From Ignelater luminosus (lineage: Eukaryota > Arthropoda > Insecta > Coleoptera > Elateridae), in contig VTPC01007126.1 of the NCBI GenBank assembly GCA_011009095.1, forward strand, positions 1 to 64,000: DNA of 64,000 nt, given 5' to 3'. A program made the position numbers and the translations under genes. Shown one piece after another: positions 53,860 to 64,000 of this stretch. The notes below the pieces were generated by a model. The model did not search any database. It saw only the letters and a program-made list of their open reading frames with translations, and had not been told where the DNA came from. How positions within the stretch are numbered: position 1 is the first letter of the stretch; each line of letters begins with the position of its first letter.

Positions 53860-56800
53860 AATGTGAATGCAGTTTATCGTAAAAACATTGAGATCCTGTT
53901 TTTGCATTTGTAACTTTTAGGTAGTGTCAGAGGAGGCAGGTTTATACTATTCTTATTCTGTAAGCAGTAATGAACTTTCCAAACTTCTTGTATTGACTCT
54001 GTTTATCGGTGTTACTATTCAAAGAACTTTTAATTACTTTCTTTTCATTTTCAGAATGTAGTCTTTAATGAATTAGAAAACTCTGTAATTTAGCTCCAAC
54101 AAGAGAAATTATTCCAATAACTAAACGTTCAGAAAACACAGTTCATTAAAAAAATCTAAACACGTTTGTAATACACCTACAAACCTTCACGGTTTTTAGT
54201 TTTTTTAGGTCACCGTAGTGACAAAATCTTTTTTAATCTCCTTCACATAACTGTACTAGGTAAGCCTCGAAAAAATGTACCGCCTTATAATAACAAGAAC
54301 AATGCATAGCACACAATTCCATTGAAGTTACCGCAATTCTTGACATTAAAGAATTAGCCTAGTGCATTTAAATAACTTCCACATTTATGTGCAATAACCT
54401 GCTAGTAAATAATGTTAATGCATCACAAAATAAGCAAAAAGAAAAATCCGAAACAAACTACGTAACCTGAATGCTAAGATAACGCTACCTTCTTTTCATC
54501 AATACAAAGAGACATACATAAGTAAATCAATGAAGCATGTGGCAATGCTTGATGAGACTGTCAGTTAGTAGCAATATAAAAGATGAGAATAAATATTAAA
54601 GTCAGTATTATGTAGTAAGGTGCAAACACTCGCAAACAAAAGAATAAAAATTGTTATTTGCTGTTAGCGCAAAAGTAAATACGCTACAACACCTGCGGCG
54701 AGTTTTCTTTCCATTCGGACACTCAACTCTTAAAGGTGTGATGAAACAATGTGTTAAGTCAATCAGTTGGGCGCGTTTATCTTTCACGTAGTATACAATA
54801 ACAAAAAAGCAGCGGGAACGGAATTACCAACATTCTCAAAGCCGCTAAAGAATCGGCACTTGGACAGTAAATTTAATTGTGGGAAGTGTTTTGTCATAAA
54901 GAAACACAATGCTCCATCTATAACAGTTAAGATAATTTTTAATTTTGGTGAAAAATTTTTTGTTTTGGTTCTTGTTGGCGAACAATAACACGGCAACCCG
55001 GAGGCTGGTCGTCGTTTTGGATCCCACGCCAGAAGGGGCGTTCAGTATCGGTAATGATATGAGTCAGGGAGAAGTAAATTGGTGGGAAACTACATCTCGA
55101 ACCTTGTAATAGCTGGGGATTCATTTCCAAGAGTTAAGAAGTCTCGAAACATGCTATAAGTACACATATGTGCCAAATTGCACCAATTTTCTACATAAAA
55201 TGCTTTTTCGTGAAGCAATAAAGTTAACAGACCTTAAACCGAGGCACGATTTTTGGACGGGCCAATTTAAAAAATCAAAAACAGATAAATTACCGTTTAT
55301 CCAGTTTAGGATATCAGACATATACATACATACATACCATCACAGTTACGGCAATTTTCATTTCTATATGCCACTTATAGTTAAATTATTAGCAAAAACT
55401 AAAATAACTTCTTGCAAAGCACAACTTGGATAGGCAATTAAACGTACGTTGTACTAATTAAATTCTGTTTCTAGACGTTAATGCCTTATAATATTGCCTG
55501 CAGTAAAAACGGTGGCTCGCTTTGGTATAGTAGGCATTTAGATTCTGTATGCACTGATTTGTTGAAAGAGACATTAACTTCTAGCTTTATGTTCTTCAAT
55601 TTTGTGTTAATAAGTTAATGATATCTTTTAATAGAATTATCTATTATAAGTATGCGTATACTTTATAGCAATTGATTTTTATTTCATTGCGTAACTAGAA
55701 AGAATGCTGAAACATTACGAGTCATGAAGTTGTCACGCAGAATAGAAAAGTTGAAAGAGCAATTTATAGTCTTGTATACAACTTCTCTTAATTATATTGG
55801 TCATTGAATTTAAAATGCTTAAAAAACAAAATATTTGTGTGTTGCAATGTAAATTAGAAGGACGATCAAGTAAAAGAAACGAGACTATCTACACCCTTGT
55901 TTTCGTAATTATTAACAAATTTACCCTAGCCTTGCACAAACCACCAAACTGAGGAGGTTGGTGCTTTCTTAAACGTAATAATCACAATTAGTTAGTTTGC
56001 TTCGACATGTCATATTCGTTCTAACGAAACTGGCGCACACTTATTACTAATTTCTGAAAATGTTTGATTGTTTTTGTTAAATGTAACGATAATCTCTTTA
56101 CATTCATAGTAATAATTAATAACTTGCTGTCTGTCTTTATCTAGAATATCTTTTCTTGTTTGATGCTCTGAAACGGGTTTTGTTTAACAAGCAATGCGTA
56201 ACTGTTGTTCAAACTTTTTAAATGTAACTCATTCAGTCTAATAACTTTCAGAGGTAAGAGACTTAAATTGTGCTGGTTCTACAAATCTCGAATACCGAAA
56301 CGACACGTAATTTTAAAAATGTAAGGTCTGAGTCATTCCACTTTTACGTTTTTCGCACAGAAGATTTCTTTATAGTCTCGAGCATCATGATATGATATCA
56401 ATTTGGTAAATAACAAACTGTCAGTAGTGCACATAAAAATGCTATTTTCGGTAGGTATAAATATCAATAAAAGCTAGGTGGTCTAATTTTACTAAAGCTC
56501 CTTGCTTTATAGTAATCAGAATGTGATGCAGATCATACGTAACTTAAATAAATTTAATAAAAAAACCAATAAGGCATAGACTGTAAACATAGATAAGAGT
56601 AGTTTTAAAAAACTAAGGCAGCTAGAACTGAAAGACAAAATGAGCAAGCATAAAAGCTGCTGGTATTGGATTCTGTCACATTTTACCTTCGTCAACAAAA
56701 AAGTATCATCATTAGCGTAGTTTCTATTTTCTACGTTGTATCTTTCTGATTTTCGTTTTAGGAATGCAATCAGATGGATATCTACGTTTTTCTTTAACGT

Positions 56801-56880
56801 AAGACAGAAAAGATTTTTAAAACTTTATATTAGAAATGTTGGGGTTGCAGGTTTGCTGTGTAATATCCAGCTTTTAAGAT
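53860..56880. other. no recognisable gene
   Basis: About 3 kb of AT-rich sequence. Open frames at 54767-54988 and 55170-55433 lack ATG-supported homology, splice context or motifs. I cannot support a gene. Confidence 0.35.
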
Positions 56881-56889
56881 CCATTCTCA

Positions 56890-58790
56890 GTGAAGGCATC
56901 TGCTCATTTCGCTAAGGCTTGTCGACGCCGACGATCGGGCTTCATCCTCCTTTAGCTAACTCAAGAACGTTATACACTGAAAACGATCGCAAGATACACT
57001 CCGATGGGCTACCTGCAGTATTTAACGTCAGGTTTCATCTTTCATATAAAGCTATGTTCGGAAATCGATCTCAAATAAGCTTCTCGACGAAGCTAATTAT
57101 GTATTGAAGTAGACACAGTTGGGTTTTGCCTCATATCAAATTTTTTGAAAAGAAAATCTAGCGTTGTCCTATTATGAGCTTTTTTACAATCAACTTTTAC
57201 TCGCAAACAGATCGCTTGCAATAATCCACGATCAGGCTTTGTCTGCCATTAACCTTGTCGAGAAAGCTAAGCATTGAAGCCAAGCATCCACGGTCGATAT
57301 TGCTCTAAATCAACTTCTCTAAGAGATGATCAAAAAGCGACTTTCATTAACTTTCTTGAAGGAGCTATGCACTGAAATAATCCAACTTTGCCTTGAAGCA
57401 AGCCGCTAGCCGAGCTCCAGTGAACATCTACGGCTGGGTTTTGCTCTGCGTTAACCTTCTCAGAGAGAAGATCGACAGTCTATTATTCCACGGAAATAAT
57501 CAAACTTTGCCTCCGGTGACTTACAATCAATTTTTGTCTTCCATTAACCTTCTCGAAAAAAACTACGCTTAAATGGATTTATCTTTTACTAACCTTCTCA
57601 AAAAAAGCATTGACAATCGTCTTGCATTAATCTTTTCGGAGGAGTATGCGCAAGAATAATCACTTTTTACTACCAAACACTCCACTTGCAATGATCCACG
57701 ATCAGGTTTTGTCTTCCATGAACCTTCTCGAGAAAGATATGCATTGAAATCGATCGAGCATTCACGGTCAGTGTTTCCCCAATTCACCTTCCTCAAAAAA
57801 AAGTAAAGAGGTGTCTTTCATTATTTTTTTCGAGAAAACTATACACGGAAATGATCAGAGCAATCGAGCTTTGTTCAGCATTAATCTTCTCCAGAAATGG
57901 ATTAGGCATCTACCATTAAGGTTTGCCCTTTGTCAACATTTTTAAAGAAAAGGTAGACAATCGTTCTTTATTAAAAAATCTTTGCACGGAAATAGTCAGG
58001 TTTTACACGTAACCAGGTCTTCCACTAGTCTTCTTGAGAAAGTTATACATTGAAATAGATTGGGCATCCACGGCATCTTACTAGCCTTCTTGAAGAGAAG
58101 TTCCAGCGTTATTTTCTTCTGATTTTCTCAAAGAAGCTATTCACGGAAATGATCAAGCTTTGCTCTCAAACAGATGACTTGGACTTTGTATCCCACTAAT
58201 CTTTTTGAAAAAGTCATGCATTAAAATAGATTGAGCATTCACGGTCGGGCTTTTCATCAACCTTCTAGACCTTCTCGAGAAACTTACCCACGGAAATGAC
58301 CAAGTCTTACCTTCTCAAACAAGTCATGCAAAAACGAATTGGGTGTTAACTTAACCTTGTGCTAGCCTCTTACGGTCTTTGTCATTTATTAACCTTCACA
58401 GAAAATTATGCACGAAAACGACGAATCGTGGCTTTTAAACAAGCGACCCGTGCCCATGGTGATCTATAGTCAGGATCTTTCCTCTGTGTGTGTGGAAACA
58501 GACCGATTATCTCATTTAATAAACTATTTACAATGACTCTTGATCAACTCTTTCTAGAAAGCTATGCACGAAACTGATTTTGCCTTCCATTAATCTCCTT
58601 AGTTCACTCTCTCAAAGAGGCTTCTGATCTAAGACGGTCGGACTTTGCGCTCCATCAACGTTCTGGAATAGAGCAAGCGTTTTCAGAGAAACTAAGCACA
58701 GAGATGATCAGGTTTTGCCCTCAAACAGTCCAATAGGGCTTTGTCTTTCACTAACCTTTAGTAATGTCAGCCTTGACTCTCACTCTATGT
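56890..58790. repeat. degenerate tandem array, about 1.9 kb
   Basis: A core close to TTAACCTTCTCGAGAAAGCT, then ATGCA.TGAAATGATC, recurs more than a dozen times with irregular spacing. Linkers such as ATCCACGATCAGG (57223 and 57694) and TTTGCTCTCAAACAG also recur. The array is highly diverged, has no ORF of note and stops where the Jockey-type relic begins. It is best seen as an old satellite or minisatellite block. Confidence 0.8.
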
Positions 58791-59755
58791 GTTTGGCGTT
58801 GAAATCGCCACCTACTATAAATCAATGCCCTCACTGTTCTAACTATCCAATAGAAATAAAACGAGTGGTAGCAGAAAAACGTAGGTCCAGAAGGCGGTGG
58901 CATCAGTCTTGAGATCCTCAGAACATTCAAGAACTAAAGAAAGATTCAATTAACGTGTATCTGATCAACCAGACTCCAGATGAAAACACAGACTATTCGC
59001 TCTGGCAAGCTACTAGGAGGAGGAAAAGATCAATAACTTCAATTTAAGAAGACAAAAGCCCCTTGGCTAGAAACAAAAAAGAAGAATCTGACTTATTTGC
59101 CAGGCTGCTAACAGAAACGTTTCGATTAATTACTAGCAATACTTAGTGTATTCTAGAAGATCAAAAGATCTTCAAATTCACATTGGTGAATAAATTCCAC
59201 TGGTAACGCCAAAAGAGGTAGCCAGAGAGATTAAAAACAATATTAATCCAAATAAAAGTCCAGACTTTGATCTGATAACAGGCCAAGTCTCAAAACAGTT
59301 ACCCCAAAAAGGCACAGTCATGTTTACTTATTTGTTTAATGCAGCTGTCTGGAAAGTAGTTGCCGAAGCCAGGGAAATCTCCAAACGATCTCAAATCATA
59401 TCGGCCGACTTAACTGCACCCAGTGATTTCAAAACCGCCCGAGAAGCTATTATTAAAGAGGTTAAGCCTAGTTATCGACAAAAATTGTCTGATTCTAAAT
59501 TACCCGACAGAAACGCTCGACAATAGATCAGGTCCTTCGAATCACAGATATTATTGAAGAAAAATTGATTTGTTCTTTTGTATTCCTGGATGTAGAGCAA
59601 GCCTTCGATAGGGTGTGGCATGAAGGCCTAGTGCATAAATTACGCAAGATCTTACCTACTTAATATGCGAACATATTTAATTCATAATTAGACGACAGAT
59701 TGTTTAGGGTTAAACAAGAAGACGAATACTCGGATCTTTATGTGTTAGAGGTGCG
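58740..59755 (+). pseudogene. Jockey-type LINE RT relic
   Basis: SPPTINQCPHCSNYPIEIKR and KRRSRRRWHQSRDPQNIQEL (one stop) precede the RT. Then come EVAREIKNNINPNKSPDFDL, KQLPKKGTVMFTYLFNAAVW, PGKSPNDLKSYRPT-like text and a VFLDVEQAFDRVWHEGLVHK-like block (about 59580-59640). RLFRVKQEDEYSDLYVLEV is the strand just before the GVPQGS box. The frame then ends abruptly at about 59755, where a PIF/Harbinger-like sequence begins. Confidence 0.72.
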
Positions 59756-59961
59756 GCCTGCTTGCACACCGCCGCTGCGCTGGGAGTGTAAGGGGAAGAG
59801 TCGCCTGTTCTGCTCAGATTTTGCCCCTGCAAGCCGTAACTCAACCAGGATAGCTAGCCCCCACGCCTTCGGGTGGTCGCACTGCACTTCCTCGGGTCAC
59901 TCGAACTTGCACTGTTTTACTTCACGGTGCGTCTGGCGTTTGCGTAATTTCAAACAGTAAA

Positions 59962-60168
59962 ATGGTGGACTTATTAGAAGATTTGATTGTTGAAGAGTTA
60001 GCAGAAGCAGAATCTATTAGGTCAAACACCAGCAGTTCTGATGAAGATAGTGAAGGGTTGTTGAATTTTGCAATGGAAAAGGAAGAGAGGCCTAAAGTCG
60101 AAAATTTTGTAAATATTGTAATCAACGAATATTCGGATGCAGAGGTATTTAATAATGTAATGTTTTAA
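59962..60168 (+). pseudogene. HARBI1-like transposase N-terminus
   Basis: MVDLLEDLIVEELAEAESIR is followed by an acidic SSDEDSEG stretch and ENFVNIVINEYSDAEVFNNV, then a stop. In HARBI1-like proteins the last segment (E.F.e.vi..ysd.dF..hF) leads into the DNA-binding and DDE parts, which are absent here. AATAAA follows at 60169. It is 68 codons of a protein usually several times longer. Confidence 0.55.
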
Positions 60169-60338
60169 TAAAACGTTTATTTATTTTTAATATTTATTTT
60201 TACTAAATTTATATCACATTTATTTCTGTTCGTTACTACGACATCTACTAGACGTCGACCCGAGCTTATTCACTGCGTAACCGCTCTCTCCATTTCCGTT
60301 TGCCTTTATACATCTTTTCCTTGTTTCTCTCGACGAAC

Positions 60339-60440
60339 CTAGAAATTTCGCGCCTCTTCTCGCATATTCGACGGTCGTAACGCCTAGGAAGTTCGAGCTT
60401 CTCTAGTACATTCGATGCACTTATTGGTGGCGCGTTACAA
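60339..60440 (+). repeat. TTCGA-rich dispersed repeat, copy 1
   Basis: CCTAGAAA, GCGCCTCTTCTCGCATATTC, GACGGT, GTTCGAGCTTCTCTAGTACA, TTCGA and CGCGTTACA occur in this order. The same order occurs at 63765-63888. It sits in the middle of the PIF/Harbinger relic. Confidence 0.65.
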
Positions 60441-60559
60441 CATTAAATAATTATTTTTCTTTCAGTTCAAACAAAATTACCGTATACGTGTATGTGAACC
60501 GCCACGATATTCATTCGTTGCTGTTTTTACATATTGTAACAGCATTACTAAATACTTCT

Positions 60560-60870
60560 CATCATTTCAGGCTGCGCACTGTCACCATTGGCGAAAATTA
60601 ACCGCAGTTCATTTTCAAATTCTATATTTTGTCTGACTTCTCCTGTTTTGCCATTATTTTCAATGGTAGTCTTTTTTCTTTTTAAGATTGTTTTATATCT
60701 ATTTTCACATTGGGTTGCACTTCGAATCGAACCAGTTTCATCTTCAAGTAACTGGCTTATATGCTCTCCACAGGCGTTTTTTATTTTTAAATTTTTTTTA
60801 AGGGCCTACTTCATTTAGGAAAGCAGCATATTTGTCTAGAATAAACCTAGTCTCTGTTTCCCCTCATCTC
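60560..60870 (-). pseudogene. Myb/SANT-like (Harbinger second gene) remnant
   Basis: On the minus strand RFILDKYAAFLNEVGPLKKN is followed by LKIKNACGEHISQLLEDETG, IRSATQCENRYKTILKRKKT and IENNGKTGEVRQNIEFENEL. This is the trihelix or MADF-like pattern of the DNA-binding partner protein of PIF/Harbinger elements. One frame break is seen near 60800. Confidence 0.62.
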
Positions 60871-60942
60871 CAATTTCTATAGAAGAAAGTTAAAAAAAAT
60901 AAGTTTGTTAAATATACCAAGAAAGTGTATCTTTTACCTTCA

Positions 60943-61050
60943 TATACTTATCTTGAAAGGTTTTGGAGATAATCGCTATGCTTTTGTTTAATACTAAAAT
61001 CCTTGACAAAAGAATAGCGATTATCTCCAAAACCTTTCAAGCTAAGTATA
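60943..61050. repeat. near-perfect 45-bp hairpin
   Basis: Arms 60943-60987 and 61006-61050 are reverse complements with two mismatches (core GGTTTTGGAGATAATCGCTA), separated by an 18-bp loop. Such conservation against a decayed background suggests a recent fold-back duplication or a structural part of a mobile element. Confidence 0.9.
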
Positions 61051-61107
61051 GCAATCCTTATATCATTGAATTCGCCTTTAAAATCCCTATCGAGATATGA
61101 GGTCATC

Positions 61108-61294
61108 TACAGGGTGATCCATTTAAAGAAATTCAAGATGGAGGCTGTACGAAAAAACAATTGAAGATTCGTTTTTAATTACCTTCGCAAAACATGGCAA
61201 AAAATACCTACTTTAAGCTCTCCAGATTTCATTTGTCTATCTCTTACCGTTTCTGCGGAGGTAGCGTGTTTCCATACTTTTTAGCGACCCTGTA
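61108..61294. repeat. TACAGGGT / ACCCTGTA bounded fragment
   Basis: Outward-facing end words TACAGGGTGATCC and GCGACCCTGTA bound 187 bp, but the inner sequences do not pair. TA flanks only the right side. It may be two ends of different TATACAGGG-type elements brought together. Confidence 0.45.
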
Positions 61295-61439
61295 TAACGA
61301 TATCGTTGAATAACCACAGCAACCTTTTGCAAAAGCCTTATTTTGTAACTATGTCGTTAAGGGTTTATTGGTTGAACGACAATAGCTAATGATTTTACTT
61401 CGGCTAGTAGCAACACTAATAGATTTTTTTTATTGAGTA

Positions 61440-63240
61440 TATTTTAGCAATCAGAATGACAATGCATCCTATGAGCTAGTGTGTTCTCGTGATTGACGGG
61501 ATGAGGGTCCTTCCAGTGAGGGAGCCTCTTAGTCCGACCTCATGTCAGCTGGCCATAACCGTTTTAATCTTCTAGTAGGTGGCATCTGGAGTAGCTGTGG
61601 TAAGAGTAGATTGGGGTGGGTTTCTAGTTTGCTGTAGTGTTTGGTACTTTAAGCATTAATTACTTCGGTGACAAATGGAACCTTCAAGTCCTGGTGAAGC
61701 GTTGGTTAGACACGTACCATGGTGCATTAGTAAGCATGCGTAATATTTTGGATTGGCACCTTTGGATAATGGAAATGCTTGATTTACTTGCACACCCCCA
61801 TAGTTTAATCCCATACGTCCATATAGGTTTAAGTATGGTAGTATAGAGTAAGAGCTTGTTTTCTAGACATAAATTGGATATCTTGCCTATTAGCCAATAC
61901 AGTTGTTTCACTTTCAGATCTATCTGTTTCCTCTTTTTCCATGTAAGTCTGGAGTCCAGATGGAAACTAAGATACTTTGTGGACTGGCCTATTGGAGTTA
62001 CTTGATTGCTGATGTATAGTGGTGGACAGCGATCTTTTCTTAATGTGAAATCGACTTGTTTAGATTTGGTCGTATTAATTCTAACTTTCCAGTTTTTTAG
62101 CCATTGTTGTAGCTGTAGTAAATGATGCTGTAGAATATTAGATGCTCTTGCTGGATCGGCGCGTGTCGCTAAGAGAACGGTGTCATCGGCAAAAGTCCCT
62201 ACTGTGGCATTTCGAGCAGTTGGCATATCGGCTGTATATAACACGTACAGGATTGGTCCCAGCAAGCTTCTTTGGGGAACTCCAGACTGGATAAGGTAAT
62301 TCTTGGATGTTTCATCATTCACCTTGGTTCTAAACTGCCTGCTGTTTAGGTAGGATTTGAGGAGTCTATAATACTTTAATGGGAGGATCTTTGCAATTTT
62401 GTAAAGTAATCCAGTGTGCCAGACTTTATCAAATGCTTGGCTGACGTCTAAGAATACAGCTGTGCAGTATTTCTTTTGTTTAAATGCGGGGTATGTTTCA
62501 TGCGTTATACGATGAACTTGCTGGACAGTTAAATGGCCTTGTCTAAATCCAAATTGATGCTCTGGAATCCATTCCTCTGCGGCTAGGCCAGTGTTTATCC
62601 TGTGCAATAGTAATCTTTCTAGAAGTTTGGGTACAATTGGTAGAAGACTGCTTGGTCTACACGACGAGACTTCATTTGAATATTTTCTGGTTTCGGAATT
62701 AATATTATCCAGCAGTTTTTAGTTGTTTGGGCCAGTAGCTGAGCCGTAGGAGTGCATTGAATAAAAATAATAGGAAAGTCATACCTTTCTTAGGGAGTTC
62801 TCTTAACATTTTCGGGGTTACTTTATCTATACCTGGGGCTTTTCTTGTGTTTAAAAGATCAATTTCTCGTTGCAATTCTGTAGCAGTAAATGATTTAATT
62901 GGTGGTAGATTAAAAGGTATATTAGAGAGGTGTCTAGCTATTTGGTGTAAATGTAACAGCTAGGTCGTCAGCAAATAACTTCGCTTTGTCCTTGTCACTC
63001 CTCGCCCACTCAGCAGCAGGAAGAAAAGAGTTGCGTACAGGGAGGTTCTGTAGTTTTGGCTTTTTCCTAGATTTAATTGATTTCCATATAGTGTTAGCGA
63101 ATCTGTTAAGATTCTTTACGTATTCGTTGGACGATTTTTCTCGTAGGTCACGAATTCTCGCTTTTAACTGATTTCTTATTCGGTTATATATTCGCTTGTG
63201 TTCGCCGCCATCTACCTCTGGTTTTCCGTTTTTCTGCTAT
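61440..63240 (-). pseudogene. Jockey-type LINE, RT largely open
   Basis: The 307-codon open block at 61684-62607 contains EHQFGFRQGHLTVQQVHRIT, VFLDVSQAFDKVWHTGLLYK, SGVPQRSLLGPILYVLYTAD and intact TFADDTVLLATRADPARA. After these come WKVRINTTKSKQVDFTLRK, YLSFHLDSRLTWKKRK and LKPIWTYGIKLWGCASKSSI. Downstream, frameshifted text ends TRRLKRLWPADMRSD-like near 61545. Upstream (62900-63230) is the linker KRIYNRIRNQLKARIRDLRE and NRFANTIWKSIKSRKKPK. The endonuclease half is absent. This is the best-preserved RT in the window, but frameshifts at both ends of the open block make it inactive. Confidence 0.82.
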
Positions 63241-63439
63241 AATTTTTTTAAGATCCACAGATTTGAACTAAACATTGTACAGTTTGAACTAATAACCACA
63301 GCTAATAACCTCAAATTTGTTACTAATTACTTGCAAGGTTATTGTTAAAAAAGATGTCCAAGTAAGCAAAAACAGTTATTGTAAATAAAGGAAATTTTTA
63401 AAGAAAATTTCTTTTTTGGATCAATTGAAACACCAACGA

Positions 63440-64000
63440 GGAATTGTCTTATTTTATTTCTGTTTCTTTTATATAATGTTTTGATAATATCGATCATTCT
63501 CGCATCCACTCCTCTTCTTTCCAGACTGATTCACACATCTTTTCTTATTATCCTGTCAAAAGCCTTTTGTGAATCTATAAAACAGACGTGTAATTCTTTT
63601 CCTTTTCTAAGTAATTTTTCTCCGAGTTGTCTTAATATGAATATTAAGGTGTGGGTGCTTCTGCCTTTCTTAAAACCACACTGTGTATTTTCTATCACTG
63701 GCTCTACTTGTTCTCTTATTCTTTTTTCTATAATTCTTATAAATACTTTTGCAGGATGAGCCTAGAAGGTACGCGCCTTCTCTCGCACATTCGACGGTAG
63801 GACTGTTCCAGACTCCTCCGGTATGTTCGAATGGAACGGAGTCCGTTCGAGACTTCTCTAGTAGATTCGAGGGATGGCACGTTACAGTATATTTAAGAAT
63901 TTTTCTTTCCCGTTGTTGTCCATATATTTTAACATTTTTGTGGTGATGTCATCTGGTCCCGGCGCTTTGCCCAATTTAAGCTTGTTGATTGCTTCAGTCA
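63440..64000 (-). pseudogene. RTE-type LINE RT fragment, cut by the window edge
   Basis: TEAINKLKLGKAPGPDDITT at the right edge is the RT start. After an interruption it resumes at AKVFIRIIEKRIREQVEPVI, ENTQCGFKKGRSTHTLIFIL and LHVCFIDSQKAFDRIIRKDV, then RRGVDARMIDIIKTLYKRNR. The wording is close to the RTE at 3.9-9.4 kb, so probably the same clade. About 40 codons between the two parts are replaced by a TTCGA-rich repeat. Confidence 0.75.
63765..63888 (+). repeat. TTCGA-rich dispersed repeat, copy 2
   Basis: CCTAGAAGG, GCGCCTTCTCTCGCACATTC, GACGGTAGGACT, GTTCGAGACTTCTCTAGTAG, ATTCGAGG and CACGTTACA match copy 1 at 60339-60440 in order. Here it interrupts an RTE reverse transcriptase relic. 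Confidence 0.65.

Larger units (their letters stand above)
59756..60870. mobile_element. PIF/Harbinger relic with two divergent gene remnants
   Basis: It breaks into the Jockey-type RT just after TTA, the expected 3-bp target type. It contains a GC-rich leader, a plus-strand transposase start (59962-60168) and a minus-strand Myb/SANT-like protein end (60560-60870). That two-gene content is typical of PIF/Harbinger elements. The DDE domain is missing. The right edge is not defined. Confidence 0.6.

Noticed and set aside
60710-60740. tRNA-like T-arm word TTCGAATC
   Set aside because: No acceptor stem or anticodon arm can be drawn, and the region is explained as the Myb/SANT-like remnant on the minus strand.
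1-64000. CRISPR arrays, operons, ribosome binding sites
   Set aside because: The sequence is eukaryotic; tandem repeats lack the repeat-spacer pattern and no bacterial gene organisation is seen.

Overview
This is a window of an insect genome. A nuclear arthropod genome is indicated by two host genes with GT-AG introns (one intron is only 56 bp), an AT-rich background, and relics of many insect-type transposable elements. I cannot name the order or species. Most of the 64 kb is decayed mobile DNA on both strands, and nearly all long open frames are shadows or relics.

Host genes. (1) 3386-23417, minus strand: a three-exon, two-SH3-domain gene that I take to be Dlish, the Dachs-binding SH3 protein of Fat/Dachsous signalling. 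The exons are 22917-23417, 9743-9950 and 3386-3801. Splice phases agree and the conceptual product is 374 aa. Its two introns (5.9 and 13 kb) are filled with transposons. (2) 34635-35368, plus strand: an intact four-exon gene for a 188-aa secreted DUF1091/CheB-like protein.

Layout. 1-3.3 kb: a fragment of a LINE ORF1/ORF2 junction and a Penelope-like relic. 3.3-23.5 kb: the Dlish gene. Its first-listed intron (3.8-9.7 kb) holds a near full-length RTE-type LINE, whose ORF1 is interrupted by a 1.83 kb TA-target transposon with very long inverted repeats. The other intron (10-22.9 kb) holds GC-rich 9-bp-periodic arrays, a hAT relic, an RTE-type LINE, Jockey-type LINE pieces and a non-autonomous Helitron. 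24.6-27 kb: piggyBac, Copia, mariner and pogo relics packed together. 27-31 kb: inverted-repeat elements. 31-34.2 kb: a mariner relic, then a long broken ORF of an unnamed protein family. 34.6-35.4 kb: the DUF1091-like gene. 36-42.6 kb: more GC-rich arrays and two hAT elements, one with a perfect 8-bp target duplication. 42.9-47.5 kb: two head-to-head RTE-type LINEs. 47.6-48.3 kb: a pogo C-terminus. 50.3-53.5 kb: a GC-rich array and Jockey-type RT/RNase H and ORF1 relics. 53.7-58.8 kb: a foldback element and a degenerate tandem array. 58.7-64 kb: Jockey-type LINEs, a PIF/Harbinger relic, a near-perfect 45-bp hairpin and an edge-truncated RTE.

Apart from the two host genes nothing looks capable of making a full-length product. 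Some LINE RT domains keep intact YADD/FADD boxes. Family assignments come from recognising motifs by eye, not from database searches.
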